Source: Faecalicoccus acidiformans
Lineage (GTDB): Bacteria > Bacillota_I > Bacilli_A > Erysipelotrichales > Erysipelotrichaceae
Assembly: GCF_014202635.1 (NCBI RefSeq)
Contig: NZ_JACHHD010000015.1
Span: 1 to 59,098 of the forward strand
Direction of reading: 5' to 3'
DNA: 59,098 nt
The first letter of the stretch is position 1, and each line of letters starts with the position of its first letter. The notes beneath the pieces were generated by a model. It ran no database searches and had not been told where the DNA came from. It was given only the letters and a program-made list of their open reading frames with translations. Positions 8,196-16,765 of the stretch are shown here, one piece after another. Both the position numbers and the translations under genes were made by a program.

Positions 8196-8223
8196 ATTAT
8201 AACATAGAAACAGTGCTGTTAAA
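8196..8223 (-). promoter_or_regulatory. promoter of the TPM/LemA operon with palindromic operator
   Basis: On the minus strand TTTAAC (8223-8218) and TATAAT (8201-8196) are 16 bases apart. A perfect 12-base palindrome, AACAGTGCTGTT (8209-8220), fills the space between them, which is where a repressor would sit. The regulator is unknown. Confidence 0.55.
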
Positions 8224-8262
8224 AACCAGTGTAAAATGCTCCTTTTTTGCCATTTCCTTAGA

Positions 8263-8291
8263 TTGATTCTTAGATTCAGTTATGGTAAACT
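8263..8291 (+). promoter_or_regulatory. promoter of the DUF3196-tig operon
   Basis: TTGATT at 8263-8268 and TAAACT at 8286-8291 with a 17-base spacer, 24 bases before the start codon. Confidence 0.6.
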
Positions 8292-8315
8292 TTATATGTT
8301 TCGCTAGGAGGTATG

Positions 8316-9065
8316 ATGAATTCCTATTATCAGTCTTTCTTTGAGGAAATCAAAAAAAGAATCGAAAGGAATCAGTATCAGGAAGCGTACGATATGATTC
8401 ATCAGGAGATCGCACTTCCTTATGTTCCTAAGGATTGTTTAGAGCTCTTGGAAACGTATAGAGAAATGTGTCTGGATCATTTGTGCTCATCGACTTCATC
8501 GATGAATACAGAAAAAATCGTCAACTGGATCCATGGAAGTCTTTCGCAACAGGAAAACGCAATTCCTTATTTGCGTTCATTGAACCTTCGCCAGTATTTG
8601 GATGAGGTACAAGATCTTTTGAATTCTAAGATCAGTCAGCAGCGCAAAGGAGAATTGATTGAATATCTGATGGAACAAAAGATCGACGTTGCATTCACAA
8701 TGGAAAAAGATGGCTTGCTGATTCAGTTTGTTCCCAGTGTGATCTTGTCGCAAGATGAGGATTTGGTGATTCAGGAGGTAATGCAGTATTTTGAAACTTG
8801 GTTTGCAAATGAGGACCCGAGTTTTCAAGCCTTTTGTTTTTCGTTGATGGAACAAGAGGTTATATTGCGTCGGCCGTTTGATTTTACTGAAGAGGAACCA
8901 CTTCCTTTGGCAAAAGCCATTGTACGTTTAGTAGCGCAGGCAATGATGCGAATGGATGAATATCAATGCTTTGTACAAGCACATCAGTTAGACAAAGTTC
9001 CAGATTTGGTATTATGTATTGAAGAAAAGGAGAATTCAAATGGAAACGAAATGGACATTGAATGA
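8316..9065 (+). CDS. DUF3196-like protein upstream of trigger factor
   Basis: A 249-aa cytoplasmic, mostly helical, acidic protein. The N-terminal helices (EIKKRIERNQYQEAYDMI) resemble a tetratricopeptide-like start, and the whole resembles DUF3196 proteins of Erysipelotrichia and Mollicutes; I am moderately sure of the family and no function is known. ATG at 8313 or 8316 is possible; AGGAGG (8306-8311) is so close that 8316 is better. Its end overlaps tig by 26 bases, so it is translationally linked with that chaperone and may have a role in nascent-protein handling (inference). Confidence 0.65.
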   Translation: MNSYYQSFFEEIKKRIERNQYQEAYDMIHQEIALPYVPKDCLELLETYREMCLDHLCSSTSSMNTEKIVNWIHGSLSQQENAIPYLRSLNLRQYLDEVQDLLNSKISQQRKGELIEYLMEQKIDVAFTMEKDGLLIQFVPSVILSQDEDLVIQEVMQYFETWFANEDPSFQAFCFSLMEQEVILRRPFDFTEEEPLPLAKAIVRLVAQAMMRMDEYQCFVQAHQLDKVPDLVLCIEEKENSNGNEMDIE

Positions 9066-10317
9066 GCATTCAACAGGAGAGCTAGAAGTTGTAGTAGACA
9101 AAGAAAGCTGGCAGAAAGCTCAAAAGAAAGTTCTAAACAATTTGAAAAAACAAATGAATTTGAAAGGGTTCCGTCAGGGACATGTTCCGGAAGCTTTGAT
9201 TCGCAAACAAATTTCTAAAGCCGGTTTACATGAATTCGCTGCAGAAGAAGTTGCGAATGAAGCCTTGGCTAAAGGAATCGAAGAAACTAAGATCGAATTA
9301 GTAGCTCGTCCTACGATGGAATTGAAAGAAGCCGATGACGAAAAGGCTGTTTTAGTATTCCATTGTACTGTCATTCCTGAAGTTACTTTAAAAGAATATA
9401 AAGGATTAGATATCCATAAAGAAGAAGTTAACGTAACAGATGAGGATGTCGAAGAAGAAGTAAAACGCATCCAAAATCGTTATGCAGATTGGGTTCTTCG
9501 AGAAGAGGAAGAAGCTGCACAAAACGGTGATCAGGTCGTAATCGATTATGCCGGTACGATCGATGGAGTTCCTTTTGAAGGCGGATCCGCTGAAAATTAT
9601 CCATTAGAACTGGGTTCAAATACGTTCATCCCAGGATTTGAAGATCAGTTAGTGGGTGTAAAAACGGGAGATGAGAAAGACGTTGTAGTTACTTTCCCGG
9701 AAGATTACAACGCAGCTGATTTAGCAGGTAAAGAAGCTGTCTTCAAATGTACAGTTCACGACATTAAATATAAAGAGCTTCCAGAAGCAAATGACGAATT
9801 GATCCAGAAGTTAAAACGCGAAGGAGTTGAGACTTTGGAAAAATTCAAAGAAACGACAAAGGAAGATCTTACAAAACGCCGTGAAGAGCAGGCGGAACGT
9901 GCTTTTGAAGAAGCTTTGATCGCCAAAGTTTCAGAAGATGCGGAAGTGGAGATTCCTGAAGTTATGATTGAAAATGAGATCAATCGTTTGTTCCGCAACT
10001 TCGAAAATCAGATGAGTCAGTCTGGCTTTACCGCAAAACAGTATTATGAAGCAACAGGTCAGACAGAAGCAGATTTGAAAAACATGTTGAAACCAGATGC
10101 TCAACATAATGTCAAAACGATGCTTGTATTAGAAGCTGTTGTAAAACAAGAAGGTATTGAAGTTACAGAAGAAGACATCAATAAAGAATATGAAAACATG
10201 TCTAAGACTTACGGCATGGATGTAGACCGCATCAAACAGATCGTCTCTGCAGACAACATCCGTTATGACTTAGCGCAACAAAAAGCGGTCGACTTGATTA
10301 AAGCTTCTGTAAAATAG
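9040..10317 (+). CDS. tig: trigger factor, ribosome-associated chaperone
   Basis: A 425-aa chaperone that meets nascent chains at the ribosome exit tunnel. The order of domains is normal: ribosome-binding domain with the GFRQGHVP signature, FKBP-type prolyl isomerase domain (about 160-245, GDQVVIDYAGTIDG to HDIKYKE) and a long helical C-terminal chaperone domain. The ATG at 9040 follows AAAAGGAG by seven bases; a further upstream TTG in frame has no ribosome site. It is followed by its own terminator and then lon, the same tig-then-protease neighbourhood seen in many bacteria. Confidence 0.95.
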   Translation: METKWTLNEHSTGELEVVVDKESWQKAQKKVLNNLKKQMNLKGFRQGHVPEALIRKQISKAGLHEFAAEEVANEALAKGIEETKIELVARPTMELKEADDEKAVLVFHCTVIPEVTLKEYKGLDIHKEEVNVTDEDVEEEVKRIQNRYADWVLREEEEAAQNGDQVVIDYAGTIDGVPFEGGSAENYPLELGSNTFIPGFEDQLVGVKTGDEKDVVVTFPEDYNAADLAGKEAVFKCTVHDIKYKELPEANDELIQKLKREGVETLEKFKETTKEDLTKRREEQAERAFEEALIAKVSEDAEVEIPEVMIENEINRLFRNFENQMSQSGFTAKQYYEATGQTEADLKNMLKPDAQHNVKTMLVLEAVVKQEGIEVTEEDINKEYENMSKTYGMDVDRIKQIVSADNIRYDLAQQKAVDLIKASVK

Positions 10318-10331
10318 TATAATGAATTCAC

Positions 10332-10356
10332 AAAAAAGGCGCGTAGCGTCTTTTTT
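10332..10356 (+). terminator. terminator between tig and lon
   Basis: AAAAAAGGCGC, a three-base GTA loop, then GCGTCTTTTTT. The short GC core is flanked by A- and T-runs that extend the stem. Confidence 0.7.
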
Positions 10357-10379
10357 AAAAGTTAAAGGAGGTTTTAAAA

Positions 10380-12683
10380 ATGAGTCAAACATATCCTTTG
10401 ATTTGTACTCGGGGAGTAATACTTTTTCCGGATCAGGAGATCGTCATTGATGTAGGAAGAGAAGCTTCCTTGAAGTCAATTGAGAATGCACAAGACAATT
10501 ATGAAGATAAAGTGGTTTTGATATCACAGATCGATATGCAGACCAATGATCCTACTTGGGACGACATCTATAAGGTGGGGACACTGTGTGAGATCCGCCA
10601 TATACGTCGATTTGATAACTTTTTACGCATCAAATTCAAGGGCTTGGATCGAGTTCGTTTGAATCAATGGGAAAAGGGCAGTTTGAGCGACATTGCACAA
10701 ATCGATATCTTGAACAGTTTCCGCCAAGATGAAATGGAAGAAGTGGCACTGGTCCGCATGATTGCCAGTGAGTTTGAAGAGATGGGCAATGCGGAAAAAT
10801 TCTTCTCAAAAGAATTGGTCATTGAATTATCAAAAGGCGTGGGAGCCGATATGCTCAGTGACAAAGCCATTCAAGTTTTCCCAATCTCTACAGAAAGAAA
10901 ACAAAAATATTTGGAAACTCTCGGCATCAATGATCGCTTGGAAATGCTTCTGCAAGATATGAAAAAAGAAAAAGAGATGTCAGAAGTTGAACAGAAGATC
11001 AACCAGACTGTCAAAGAACGTATCGACCAAGGGCAGAAAGATTATTACCTTCGCGAAAAGATGAATGCGATTCGTGAAGAATTAGGAGATGTAGCTGCCC
11101 AAGACCAGGATGCGGAAAAGATTCGTCAGCGTTTGGAAGAGAACCCATATCCAGAGTATATCAAGGAGAAGGTTTTGGAAGAACTGCGCCGTTATGAAAT
11201 CTTACCAATGGCTTCGGGAGAAACCGGAGTGATCAAAACGTATATCGATTGGCTGATGGATCTTCCCTGGTGGCAAGAAACCAAAGATAACGAAGATCTC
11301 AATGCTGCACAAAAGATTTTGGATGAAGACCATTATGGATTAGAAAAAGTCAAAGAAAGAATCTTAGAGTATTTGGCTGTCAAACAAATGACCAATTCTT
11401 TAAAAGCGCCGATCTTGTGTTTGGTCGGTCCTCCAGGAGTCGGAAAGACTTCTTTGGCAAAGAGTGTAGCTCGTGCCTTGGACCGCCATTTTGTCAAAAT
11501 CTCATTAGGCGGTGTTCGAGATGAAGCAGAGATTCGCGGACATCGAAGAACTTATTTAGGGGCTCTGCCTGGGCGTATCATTCAAGGAATGAAAAAAGCA
11601 GAAGTTATCAATCCCGTCTTTTTGATTGATGAGATCGATAAAATGGCCTCCGATTATAAAGGAGATCCTTCTTCGGCCATGTTGGAAGTATTGGATCCGG
11701 AACAGAATTCTTTCTTTTCAGATCACTACATTGAAGAAAACTATGATTTGTCAAAAGTTCTCTTTATTGCGACAGCTAATTACTTGGAGAACATTCCGCC
11801 GGCTTTGCGTGACCGCTTAGAGATTATTGAATTAAGCAGTTATACGGATATTGAAAAGATCAATATTGCTAAGGGTCATTTGTTGACAAAACAATTAGAG
11901 GAAAATGGACTAAAACCTTCTCAATTAAAGATCAGCGATAAGATGTTGTTGTATCTGATCCGCTACTATACTCGAGAAGCTGGAGTCCGTCAGCTTGAAC
12001 GTACGATTGCTACCATTTGCCGAAAAACCGTCTTAGCGATTTTAAAAGACGGTAAACGCTCAGTTTCTTTGAATAAGAAGCTAGTTCATGAGTGGTTAGG
12101 CAATGAAAAAGTAGACTATGGGAAAAAAGAGAAGAAAAACCAGGTTGGCACTGTGACAGGGCTTGCCTATACCAGCTTTGGCGGCGATATCTTACAAATC
12201 GAAGCCAATAAATTTGATGGTCATGGGAAATTGATCTTAACGGGTCAGCTTGGGGATGTCATGAAGGAAAGTGCCAGCATTGCACTGGACTATATCCGTG
12301 CGCATGCTAAAGAATACCATATTGATTCAAGCGATTTTGAAAAATTGGATGTTCATGTTCATGTGCCGGAAGGAGCTGTTCCGAAAGACGGTCCTAGCGC
12401 CGGGGTGACGATGACAACAGCTCTTGTGTCATGCTTTTCCAATATTCCAGTTAAAGCCAATCTTGCGATGACTGGAGAAGTCACTTTACGAGGCAATGTA
12501 TTGCCGATAGGCGGATTGAAAGAAAAGTCTCTGGCAGCTTATCGAAGCGGTATTGATACGATCTTAATTCCGAAGGGAAATGTCAAAGATCTTGAAGAAC
12601 TTCCTCAAGAAGTGAAAGATGCGGTGACTTTTATTCCTGTTTCCAATGTGAAACAAGTTTTGAGTCACGCTTTGGTTCAATAA
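10380..12683 (+). CDS. lon: ATP-dependent protease La (Lon)
   Basis: A 767-aa cytosolic protease that unfolds and degrades damaged and regulatory proteins. An N-terminal substrate-binding LON domain (about 1-200) and coiled coil precede the AAA+ module with Walker A GPPGVGKT at 350-357 and Walker B FLIDEIDK, then the serine-lysine protease domain with DGPSAG (Ser673) and Lys716, the normal 43-residue spacing of the Ser-Lys dyad. AAGGAGG lies eight bases before the ATG. engB begins one base after the stop, so they share a transcript. Confidence 0.97.
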   Translation: MSQTYPLICTRGVILFPDQEIVIDVGREASLKSIENAQDNYEDKVVLISQIDMQTNDPTWDDIYKVGTLCEIRHIRRFDNFLRIKFKGLDRVRLNQWEKGSLSDIAQIDILNSFRQDEMEEVALVRMIASEFEEMGNAEKFFSKELVIELSKGVGADMLSDKAIQVFPISTERKQKYLETLGINDRLEMLLQDMKKEKEMSEVEQKINQTVKERIDQGQKDYYLREKMNAIREELGDVAAQDQDAEKIRQRLEENPYPEYIKEKVLEELRRYEILPMASGETGVIKTYIDWLMDLPWWQETKDNEDLNAAQKILDEDHYGLEKVKERILEYLAVKQMTNSLKAPILCLVGPPGVGKTSLAKSVARALDRHFVKISLGGVRDEAEIRGHRRTYLGALPGRIIQGMKKAEVINPVFLIDEIDKMASDYKGDPSSAMLEVLDPEQNSFFSDHYIEENYDLSKVLFIATANYLENIPPALRDRLEIIELSSYTDIEKINIAKGHLLTKQLEENGLKPSQLKISDKMLLYLIRYYTREAGVRQLERTIATICRKTVLAILKDGKRSVSLNKKLVHEWLGNEKVDYGKKEKKNQVGTVTGLAYTSFGGDILQIEANKFDGHGKLILTGQLGDVMKESASIALDYIRAHAKEYHIDSSDFEKLDVHVHVPEGAVPKDGPSAGVTMTTALVSCFSNIPVKANLAMTGEVTLRGNVLPIGGLKEKSLAAYRSGIDTILIPKGNVKDLEELPQEVKDAVTFIPVSNVKQVLSHALVQ

Positions 12684-12684
12684 C

Positions 12685-13257
12685 ATGAAAGCTGAGTTTG
12701 TGATCAGTGCCGCTGGCAAAGACCAGTGGCCTGATTCTACATTGCCAGAAGTCGTGGTCGTAGGACGCAGTAACGTCGGGAAAAGTTCTTTTATCAATGC
12801 TTTGACGAACCGGAAACGGTTGGCTTATGTCGGAAATACACCGGGGAAAACCCGATTGATCAATTTCTTTGCGATCGATGATGCCTGGATGTTAGTCGAT
12901 GTTCCTGGCTATGGTTATGCCAAGATGTCCAAAACGATGTTAAAGAAGATGGGGGAGCTCATGGAAGAATATTTTTCTGAGCGAAGTGTCTTGGCATTGG
13001 CGATTCAATTGGTTGATGCACGCCATGATCCAACGCACGATGATATGGATATGATCGATTATTTTAAGGCCTTGGGGATTCCTATCTTGTTGGTAGCGAC
13101 AAAAATTGACAAGGTTCCTAAGACAAAACGAATCAAAGCACTGAAAAATCTATCGACAAAACTGCAACTGCCACTTTCTGAGATCTATGGTATCAGCAGT
13201 ACGGAGAAGCTTGGTTTGGACGATGTCTACCATGCGATACAAGCGAAAATATTGTAA
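12685..13257 (+). CDS. engB: ribosome biogenesis GTPase EngB/YsxC
   Basis: A 190-aa TRAFAC-class GTPase needed for late assembly of the large ribosomal subunit. G1 is GRSNVGKSS, G3 DVPGYGYAK, G4 TKID and G5 ISST. The length is the family norm. It starts one base after the lon stop without its own clear ribosome site, so translation is probably coupled to lon; the lon-engB order is conserved in many Firmicutes. Confidence 0.95.
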   Translation: MKAEFVISAAGKDQWPDSTLPEVVVVGRSNVGKSSFINALTNRKRLAYVGNTPGKTRLINFFAIDDAWMLVDVPGYGYAKMSKTMLKKMGELMEEYFSERSVLALAIQLVDARHDPTHDDMDMIDYFKALGIPILLVATKIDKVPKTKRIKALKNLSTKLQLPLSEIYGISSTEKLGLDDVYHAIQAKIL

Positions 13258-13285
13258 GGTCCTCTTTGAGAGAGGCCTTTTTTTT
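13256..13285 (+). terminator. terminator of lon-engB
   Basis: AGGTCCTCT and AGAGAGGCC form an imperfect stem followed by eight T. Confidence 0.7.
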
Positions 13286-13342
13286 AAACAACTCTTGTGT
13301 TACACTGTTAATATGTTTTTTTAAAAACAAAAGGAGATTAAC

Positions 13343-14752
13343 ATGAGCGGATTTTTTGGTGTAGCTTCAAAAAAGAGTTGTGTTTTAGATTTGTTTTTTG
13401 GTACGGATTATCATTCTCATCTAGGGACTCGACGAGCCGGGATGACGACTTATGGAGAGACTGGGTTCAGCCGTGCAATCCATAACATTGAAAACAGTCC
13501 TTTCCGTACGAAATTTGATAAAGATTTGGAAAAGTTTGAAGGAAATCTTGGAATTGGATGTATTTCAGATTTTGAGGCTCAGCCTTTGTTGGTGCACTCT
13601 CACTTAGGAAGTTTTGCTTTGACAACAGTTGGCCGAATCAACAATCTTGAAGATTTGAAAGAGCTTTGTTTCAAAAACGGAATGACTCATTTCTTTGAGA
13701 TGAGTTCTGGAGGAATCAATCCTACCGAACTGATTGCTGCTTTGATCAATCAAAAAACGAGCATTTTGGAAGGAATACGCTATGTTCAAGATGTAGTTGA
13801 CGGAAGTATGAGTCTTCTCATTTTGACACCGACGGGAATTTATTGTGCTCGTGATAAAGTAGGTCGTACACCAATCATTATTGGAGAAAAAGATTCTGGT
13901 TATTGTGCTACATTTGAAAGCAGTGCATTTTTGAATCTGGGATATCATCATTATAAGGATCTTGGCCCGGCAGAAATCGTTTTTATGTCACCGGAAGGGG
14001 TCGAAGTTTTGCAGGAGCCAGGAGAGAAGATGAAGATTTGTTCTTTCTTGTGGGTCTACTACGGCTATCCTACGAGTACATATGAAGGAATCAACGTCGA
14101 ATGTATGCGAAACCGATGCGGTGAGATCTTGTCCACTCGCGATGAGCATACCGATATTGATAGTGTAGCGGGTGTTCCCGATAGCGGGATTGCTCATGCG
14201 GTTGGATATTCCAATGCGACGAAGATTCCATTCTCTCGTCCGTTTATCAAATATACGCCTACTTGGCCTAGAAGCTTTATGCCGACAAGCCAAGCTCAGC
14301 GCAATATGATTGCGAAAATGAAACTGATTCCGGTACAGGAACTGATCAAAGATAAACGTCTGTTATTGATTGATGATTCGATCGTACGAGGAACACAATT
14401 AGGAGAGACAACGGATTTTCTGTATCAGTCGGGGGCCAAAGAAGTGCATGTTCGTCCGGCTTGTCCTCCAATTCTCTTCGGATGTAAATATTTGAACTTC
14501 TCGCGTTCGAGTTCCGAAATGGATTTGATCACGCGTCGTGTGATCAAAGATTTGGAAGGAGATCCTGTCAGTGAAGAAGTCTTAAAAGAATACGCGAATC
14601 CAGACAGTGAAAGATATCAGAAGATGTGTGAAGAGATCCGTCGTCGTTCGAAATTTACGACTCTTCGTTATCATCGCCTGGACGATATGATTAAATCGAT
14701 CGGTTTGCCAAAATGTAAATTATGCACCTACTGTTGGGATGGTGAGGAGTAA
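13343..14752 (+). CDS. PurF-like amidophosphoribosyltransferase paralogue lacking the catalytic cysteine
   Basis: A 469-aa homologue of PurF, which makes phosphoribosylamine from PRPP and glutamine in purine synthesis. It keeps the N-terminal Ntn-hydrolase-like domain, the HSHLGTRRAGM segment, the PRPP loop (LLLIDDSIVRGTQ) and C-terminal CKLCTYCW cysteines that could bind an iron-sulfur cluster. The chain begins MSGFFGV: the position of the Cys nucleophile (normally residue 2) is serine. Glutamine hydrolysis is therefore unlikely. It resembles a distinct clostridial paralogue group that starts with GGFFG. No purine genes are nearby; a nitroreductase gene overlaps its stop. AAAGGAG lies before the ATG. 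Function is unknown; ammonia-dependent or regulatory roles are possible. Confidence 0.8.
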   Translation: MSGFFGVASKKSCVLDLFFGTDYHSHLGTRRAGMTTYGETGFSRAIHNIENSPFRTKFDKDLEKFEGNLGIGCISDFEAQPLLVHSHLGSFALTTVGRINNLEDLKELCFKNGMTHFFEMSSGGINPTELIAALINQKTSILEGIRYVQDVVDGSMSLLILTPTGIYCARDKVGRTPIIIGEKDSGYCATFESSAFLNLGYHHYKDLGPAEIVFMSPEGVEVLQEPGEKMKICSFLWVYYGYPTSTYEGINVECMRNRCGEILSTRDEHTDIDSVAGVPDSGIAHAVGYSNATKIPFSRPFIKYTPTWPRSFMPTSQAQRNMIAKMKLIPVQELIKDKRLLLIDDSIVRGTQLGETTDFLYQSGAKEVHVRPACPPILFGCKYLNFSRSSSEMDLITRRVIKDLEGDPVSEEVLKEYANPDSERYQKMCEEIRRRSKFTTLRYHRLDDMIKSIGLPKCKLCTYCWDGEE

Positions 14753-15246
14753 TGGATCCCATTTTGGATCGCTGCAGTATTCGCCACTTTAAAGACCGAA
14801 AGCTTACTGAAGAGGAGATTCAAGCGTTATTAAGAGCGGGATTTAGTGCACCTTCGGCAAGAAATCTCCAGCCTTGGGTGTTTGTTGTGATCGAAGATTC
14901 TATCAAGATCCAAAATCTGCGAAGCTTTTCTCCCTATGCGGGTCCGTTAGAGAGTGCGCCGTTGGCAATTCTTGTTTGTGCGGATCAGCATGTTAATCCA
15001 AGCTTAGATTATTGCCAGCAGGATTGTGCGGCGGCTACGGAAAATATTTTGATCCAAGCTAAAGCGATGGGATTGGGGAGTTGCTGGTTAGGAGGATATC
15101 CGAATCCTGAACGTATTGATAAGATTCGCGAATGGATCGATCTACCTGAATGGCTCATGCCTCTTTGGGTTATCGCAATCGGGCAACCCGATGAAAAAGA
15201 AATCATAAAAAACAAATGGAATGATCAAAAAATAATAAGGCTTTGA
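14752..15246 (+). CDS. nitroreductase-family FMN oxidoreductase
   Basis: A 164-aa member of the nitroreductase fold, flavin-dependent enzymes that act as homodimers with NAD(P)H. The RxSIRHFKDR start binds the FMN phosphate; SAPSARNLQPW and the AMGLGSCWLGGY segment are also family signatures. It is a short form. Its ATG overlaps the preceding stop (TAATG), so it is coupled to the PurF paralogue, which suggests a shared but unknown pathway. The substrate cannot be told. Confidence 0.88.
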   Translation: MDPILDRCSIRHFKDRKLTEEEIQALLRAGFSAPSARNLQPWVFVVIEDSIKIQNLRSFSPYAGPLESAPLAILVCADQHVNPSLDYCQQDCAAATENILIQAKAMGLGSCWLGGYPNPERIDKIREWIDLPEWLMPLWVIAIGQPDEKEIIKNKWNDQKIIRL

Positions 15247-15262
15247 AAAAGCCTTATTTTTT
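15234..15262. terminator. bidirectional terminator between convergent genes
   Basis: AATAAGGCTT at 15234-15243 pairs perfectly with AAGCCTTATT at 15249-15258. T-runs lie on both sides, so it ends both the nitroreductase transcript and the minus-strand DUF1836 gene, whose last codons it contains. Confidence 0.85.
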
Positions 15263-15772
15263 AGTGGATAAGAGATAGTATTCAGTATAAATTTTTAACG
15301 CTATACTGGAAACAACATTACATAAGAGTTCTTCTTCTTTGGAACGATAACGAGGACTTAATTCATTCAAATTACCTTTTTCCATGACTTCGTGCAAATA
15401 GATTTCAAGATAAGAGGAAAACTTGTCATAAGCTTCTACATAATTTGAGTTCTGCATGCGGCTTTGAACTTCGATTAACTGAGCGATCTCTGTCAAAGTA
15501 AAGACGCGTTTTAAGATACAGACCACGATTAGATAAGCCATGTGTTTGGCATTATAGTGTTTTTTGATCGGAGGTTCCAAAATGCTGTGCTTAACATAAT
15601 TATTGACCATACTGTTGGTTAGAATCTTTTCTTCCTGAAAATAAAGAGGCTCCAGGTATTTTGTGATGCATGCGATCAGCTGATCCATATAGAGCTCAAA
15701 GTCAGGGAGATCACTCCATCGGGGGCAAGTAAAATGAAGCAGTTCTTCTTTGATCTGTCGGGTTGTTTTCAT
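15254..15772 (-). CDS. DUF1836 family protein, probable transcription regulator
   Basis: A 172-aa cytoplasmic protein with the DUF1836 layout: an N-terminal region with a MerR-like helix-turn-helix (LTNSMVNNYVKHSILEPPIKKHY), a helical middle and a variable tail. DNA binding is inferred from that motif. There is no ribosome-binding site; a good promoter places the transcription start on the ATG itself (see promoter entry), so the mRNA is probably leaderless. It is a single gene. Confidence 0.8.
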   Translation of the reverse strand: MKTTRQIKEELLHFTCPRWSDLPDFELYMDQLIACITKYLEPLYFQEEKILTNSMVNNYVKHSILEPPIKKHYNAKHMAYLIVVCILKRVFTLTEIAQLIEVQSRMQNSNYVEAYDKFSSYLEIYLHEVMEKGNLNELSPRYRSKEEELLCNVVSSIALKIYTEYYLLSTKK

Positions 15773-15778
15773 GACATA

Positions 15779-15807
15779 AGTTTAACATAAAGATAAAAAC
15801 CAATCAA
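15779..15807 (-). promoter_or_regulatory. promoter of the DUF1836 gene, predicted leaderless
   Basis: On the minus strand TTGATT (15807-15802) and TAAACT (15784-15779) are 17 bases apart. Counting the last -10 base as -7 puts +1 at 15772, the A of the ATG. Confidence 0.6.
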
Positions 15808-15830
15808 ACTAGATTTTAAAACTAGATATA

Positions 15831-15859
15831 TTGACTTTAAAAACTCTTAATGGTACTTT
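15831..15859 (+). promoter_or_regulatory. promoter of the DegV gene with upstream direct repeat
   Basis: TTGACT at 15831-15836 and TACTTT at 15854-15859, 17 bases apart. AAACTAGAT occurs twice just upstream (15806-15814 and 15819-15827), 13 bases apart, in the space shared with the divergent DUF1836 promoter. Confidence 0.5.
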
Positions 15860-15888
15860 AGAAATAGAGAAACCGAGGAGGATATCGA

Positions 15889-16728
15889 ATGTTACAGATC
15901 GTTACGGATTCATCGACCTTATATTCCATTCGTGAAGGGGAAGAAAAGGGAATCACTGTGTGTCCGCTCCATGTCAATATTGATGGGAAAAGTTATCGAG
16001 ATTTTGAAGATCTCACAAGCACAAAATTATTGAAGTTTATTCAGGAAAAGAAAGTTCCAAGCACATCGCAACCTTCGATTGGTGAAAAAATCGATACTTA
16101 CAATCGTCTTTCAGAAGAAGGGGAAGTTTTAGATATCACAATGGCACAAGGGTTGAGTGGAACATATGATAATGCCCTGTTGGCAAAAAGCCAATGCGAT
16201 CATCCGGAAAAAATCCATATCTTGAACTCAAAGACATTATGCGGACCTCACCGTTCATTGGTTGATCGGGCCATCAAAATGAAAGAAGCTGGAGCTTCAT
16301 TAGAAGAAATCAAAACCGAACTGGAGAAAGCCAGAGAGACCGACATTTCTTTCTTGATCCCTTTTGATTTTCAGTTTTTATTACGTGGCGGCCGAGTTCG
16401 CCAGATAGAGGCAGGTTTAGGCGGATTATTGAAGCTGCTCCCTGTTATGAAACGTCAAGAGGATGGAACTGTTCTTGTGAAGTTTACTGTGACGCGTACA
16501 TTTAAAAAAGCTCTTCGTTCTATTTTAGAAGAATTTGATAAACGCAATGTCACCGACGCATATACATTTTATATTACCCATGCCTTTAATGATGAATTGG
16601 CTTTTGCGGCCCAAAAAATGTTGCGAGAAAAATATCCGGAAGCCAAGATCGTCATCTATCCTTTGTCTCCGACCTTTATTACTCAAGGAGGGCCTGGGTG
16701 CATCGCAATCCAAACGATTAAGATTTAA
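15889..16728 (+). CDS. DegV family fatty-acid-binding protein
   Basis: A 279-aa cytosolic protein of the DegV/FakB family, which holds a fatty acid for phosphorylation by FakA. It has the family start (IVTDSSTLYS), the TSQPSIGE segment whose serine and threonine bind the carboxylate, and the LSGTYDNA and RGGRVRQIEAGLGGLL motifs. No fakA is in the window. GAGGAGGATATCGA precedes the ATG. It converges on nadE and shares a terminator hairpin with it. Confidence 0.92.
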   Translation: MLQIVTDSSTLYSIREGEEKGITVCPLHVNIDGKSYRDFEDLTSTKLLKFIQEKKVPSTSQPSIGEKIDTYNRLSEEGEVLDITMAQGLSGTYDNALLAKSQCDHPEKIHILNSKTLCGPHRSLVDRAIKMKEAGASLEEIKTELEKARETDISFLIPFDFQFLLRGGRVRQIEAGLGGLLKLLPVMKRQEDGTVLVKFTVTRTFKKALRSILEEFDKRNVTDAYTFYITHAFNDELAFAAQKMLREKYPEAKIVIYPLSPTFITQGGPGCIAIQTIKI

Positions 16729-16730
16729 AA

Positions 16731-16765
16731 AGAAATCCGGGATCACTGTGATTCCCGGATTTCTT
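16731..16765. terminator. bidirectional hairpin between DegV and nadE
   Basis: AGAAATCCGGGA at 16731-16742 is complementary to the right arm ending at 16765; both arms contain AAATCCGGGA or its complement. The minus-strand copy is followed by TTTTTAAAT; the plus-strand T-run is weaker. It overlaps the 3' end of nadE. Confidence 0.75.
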
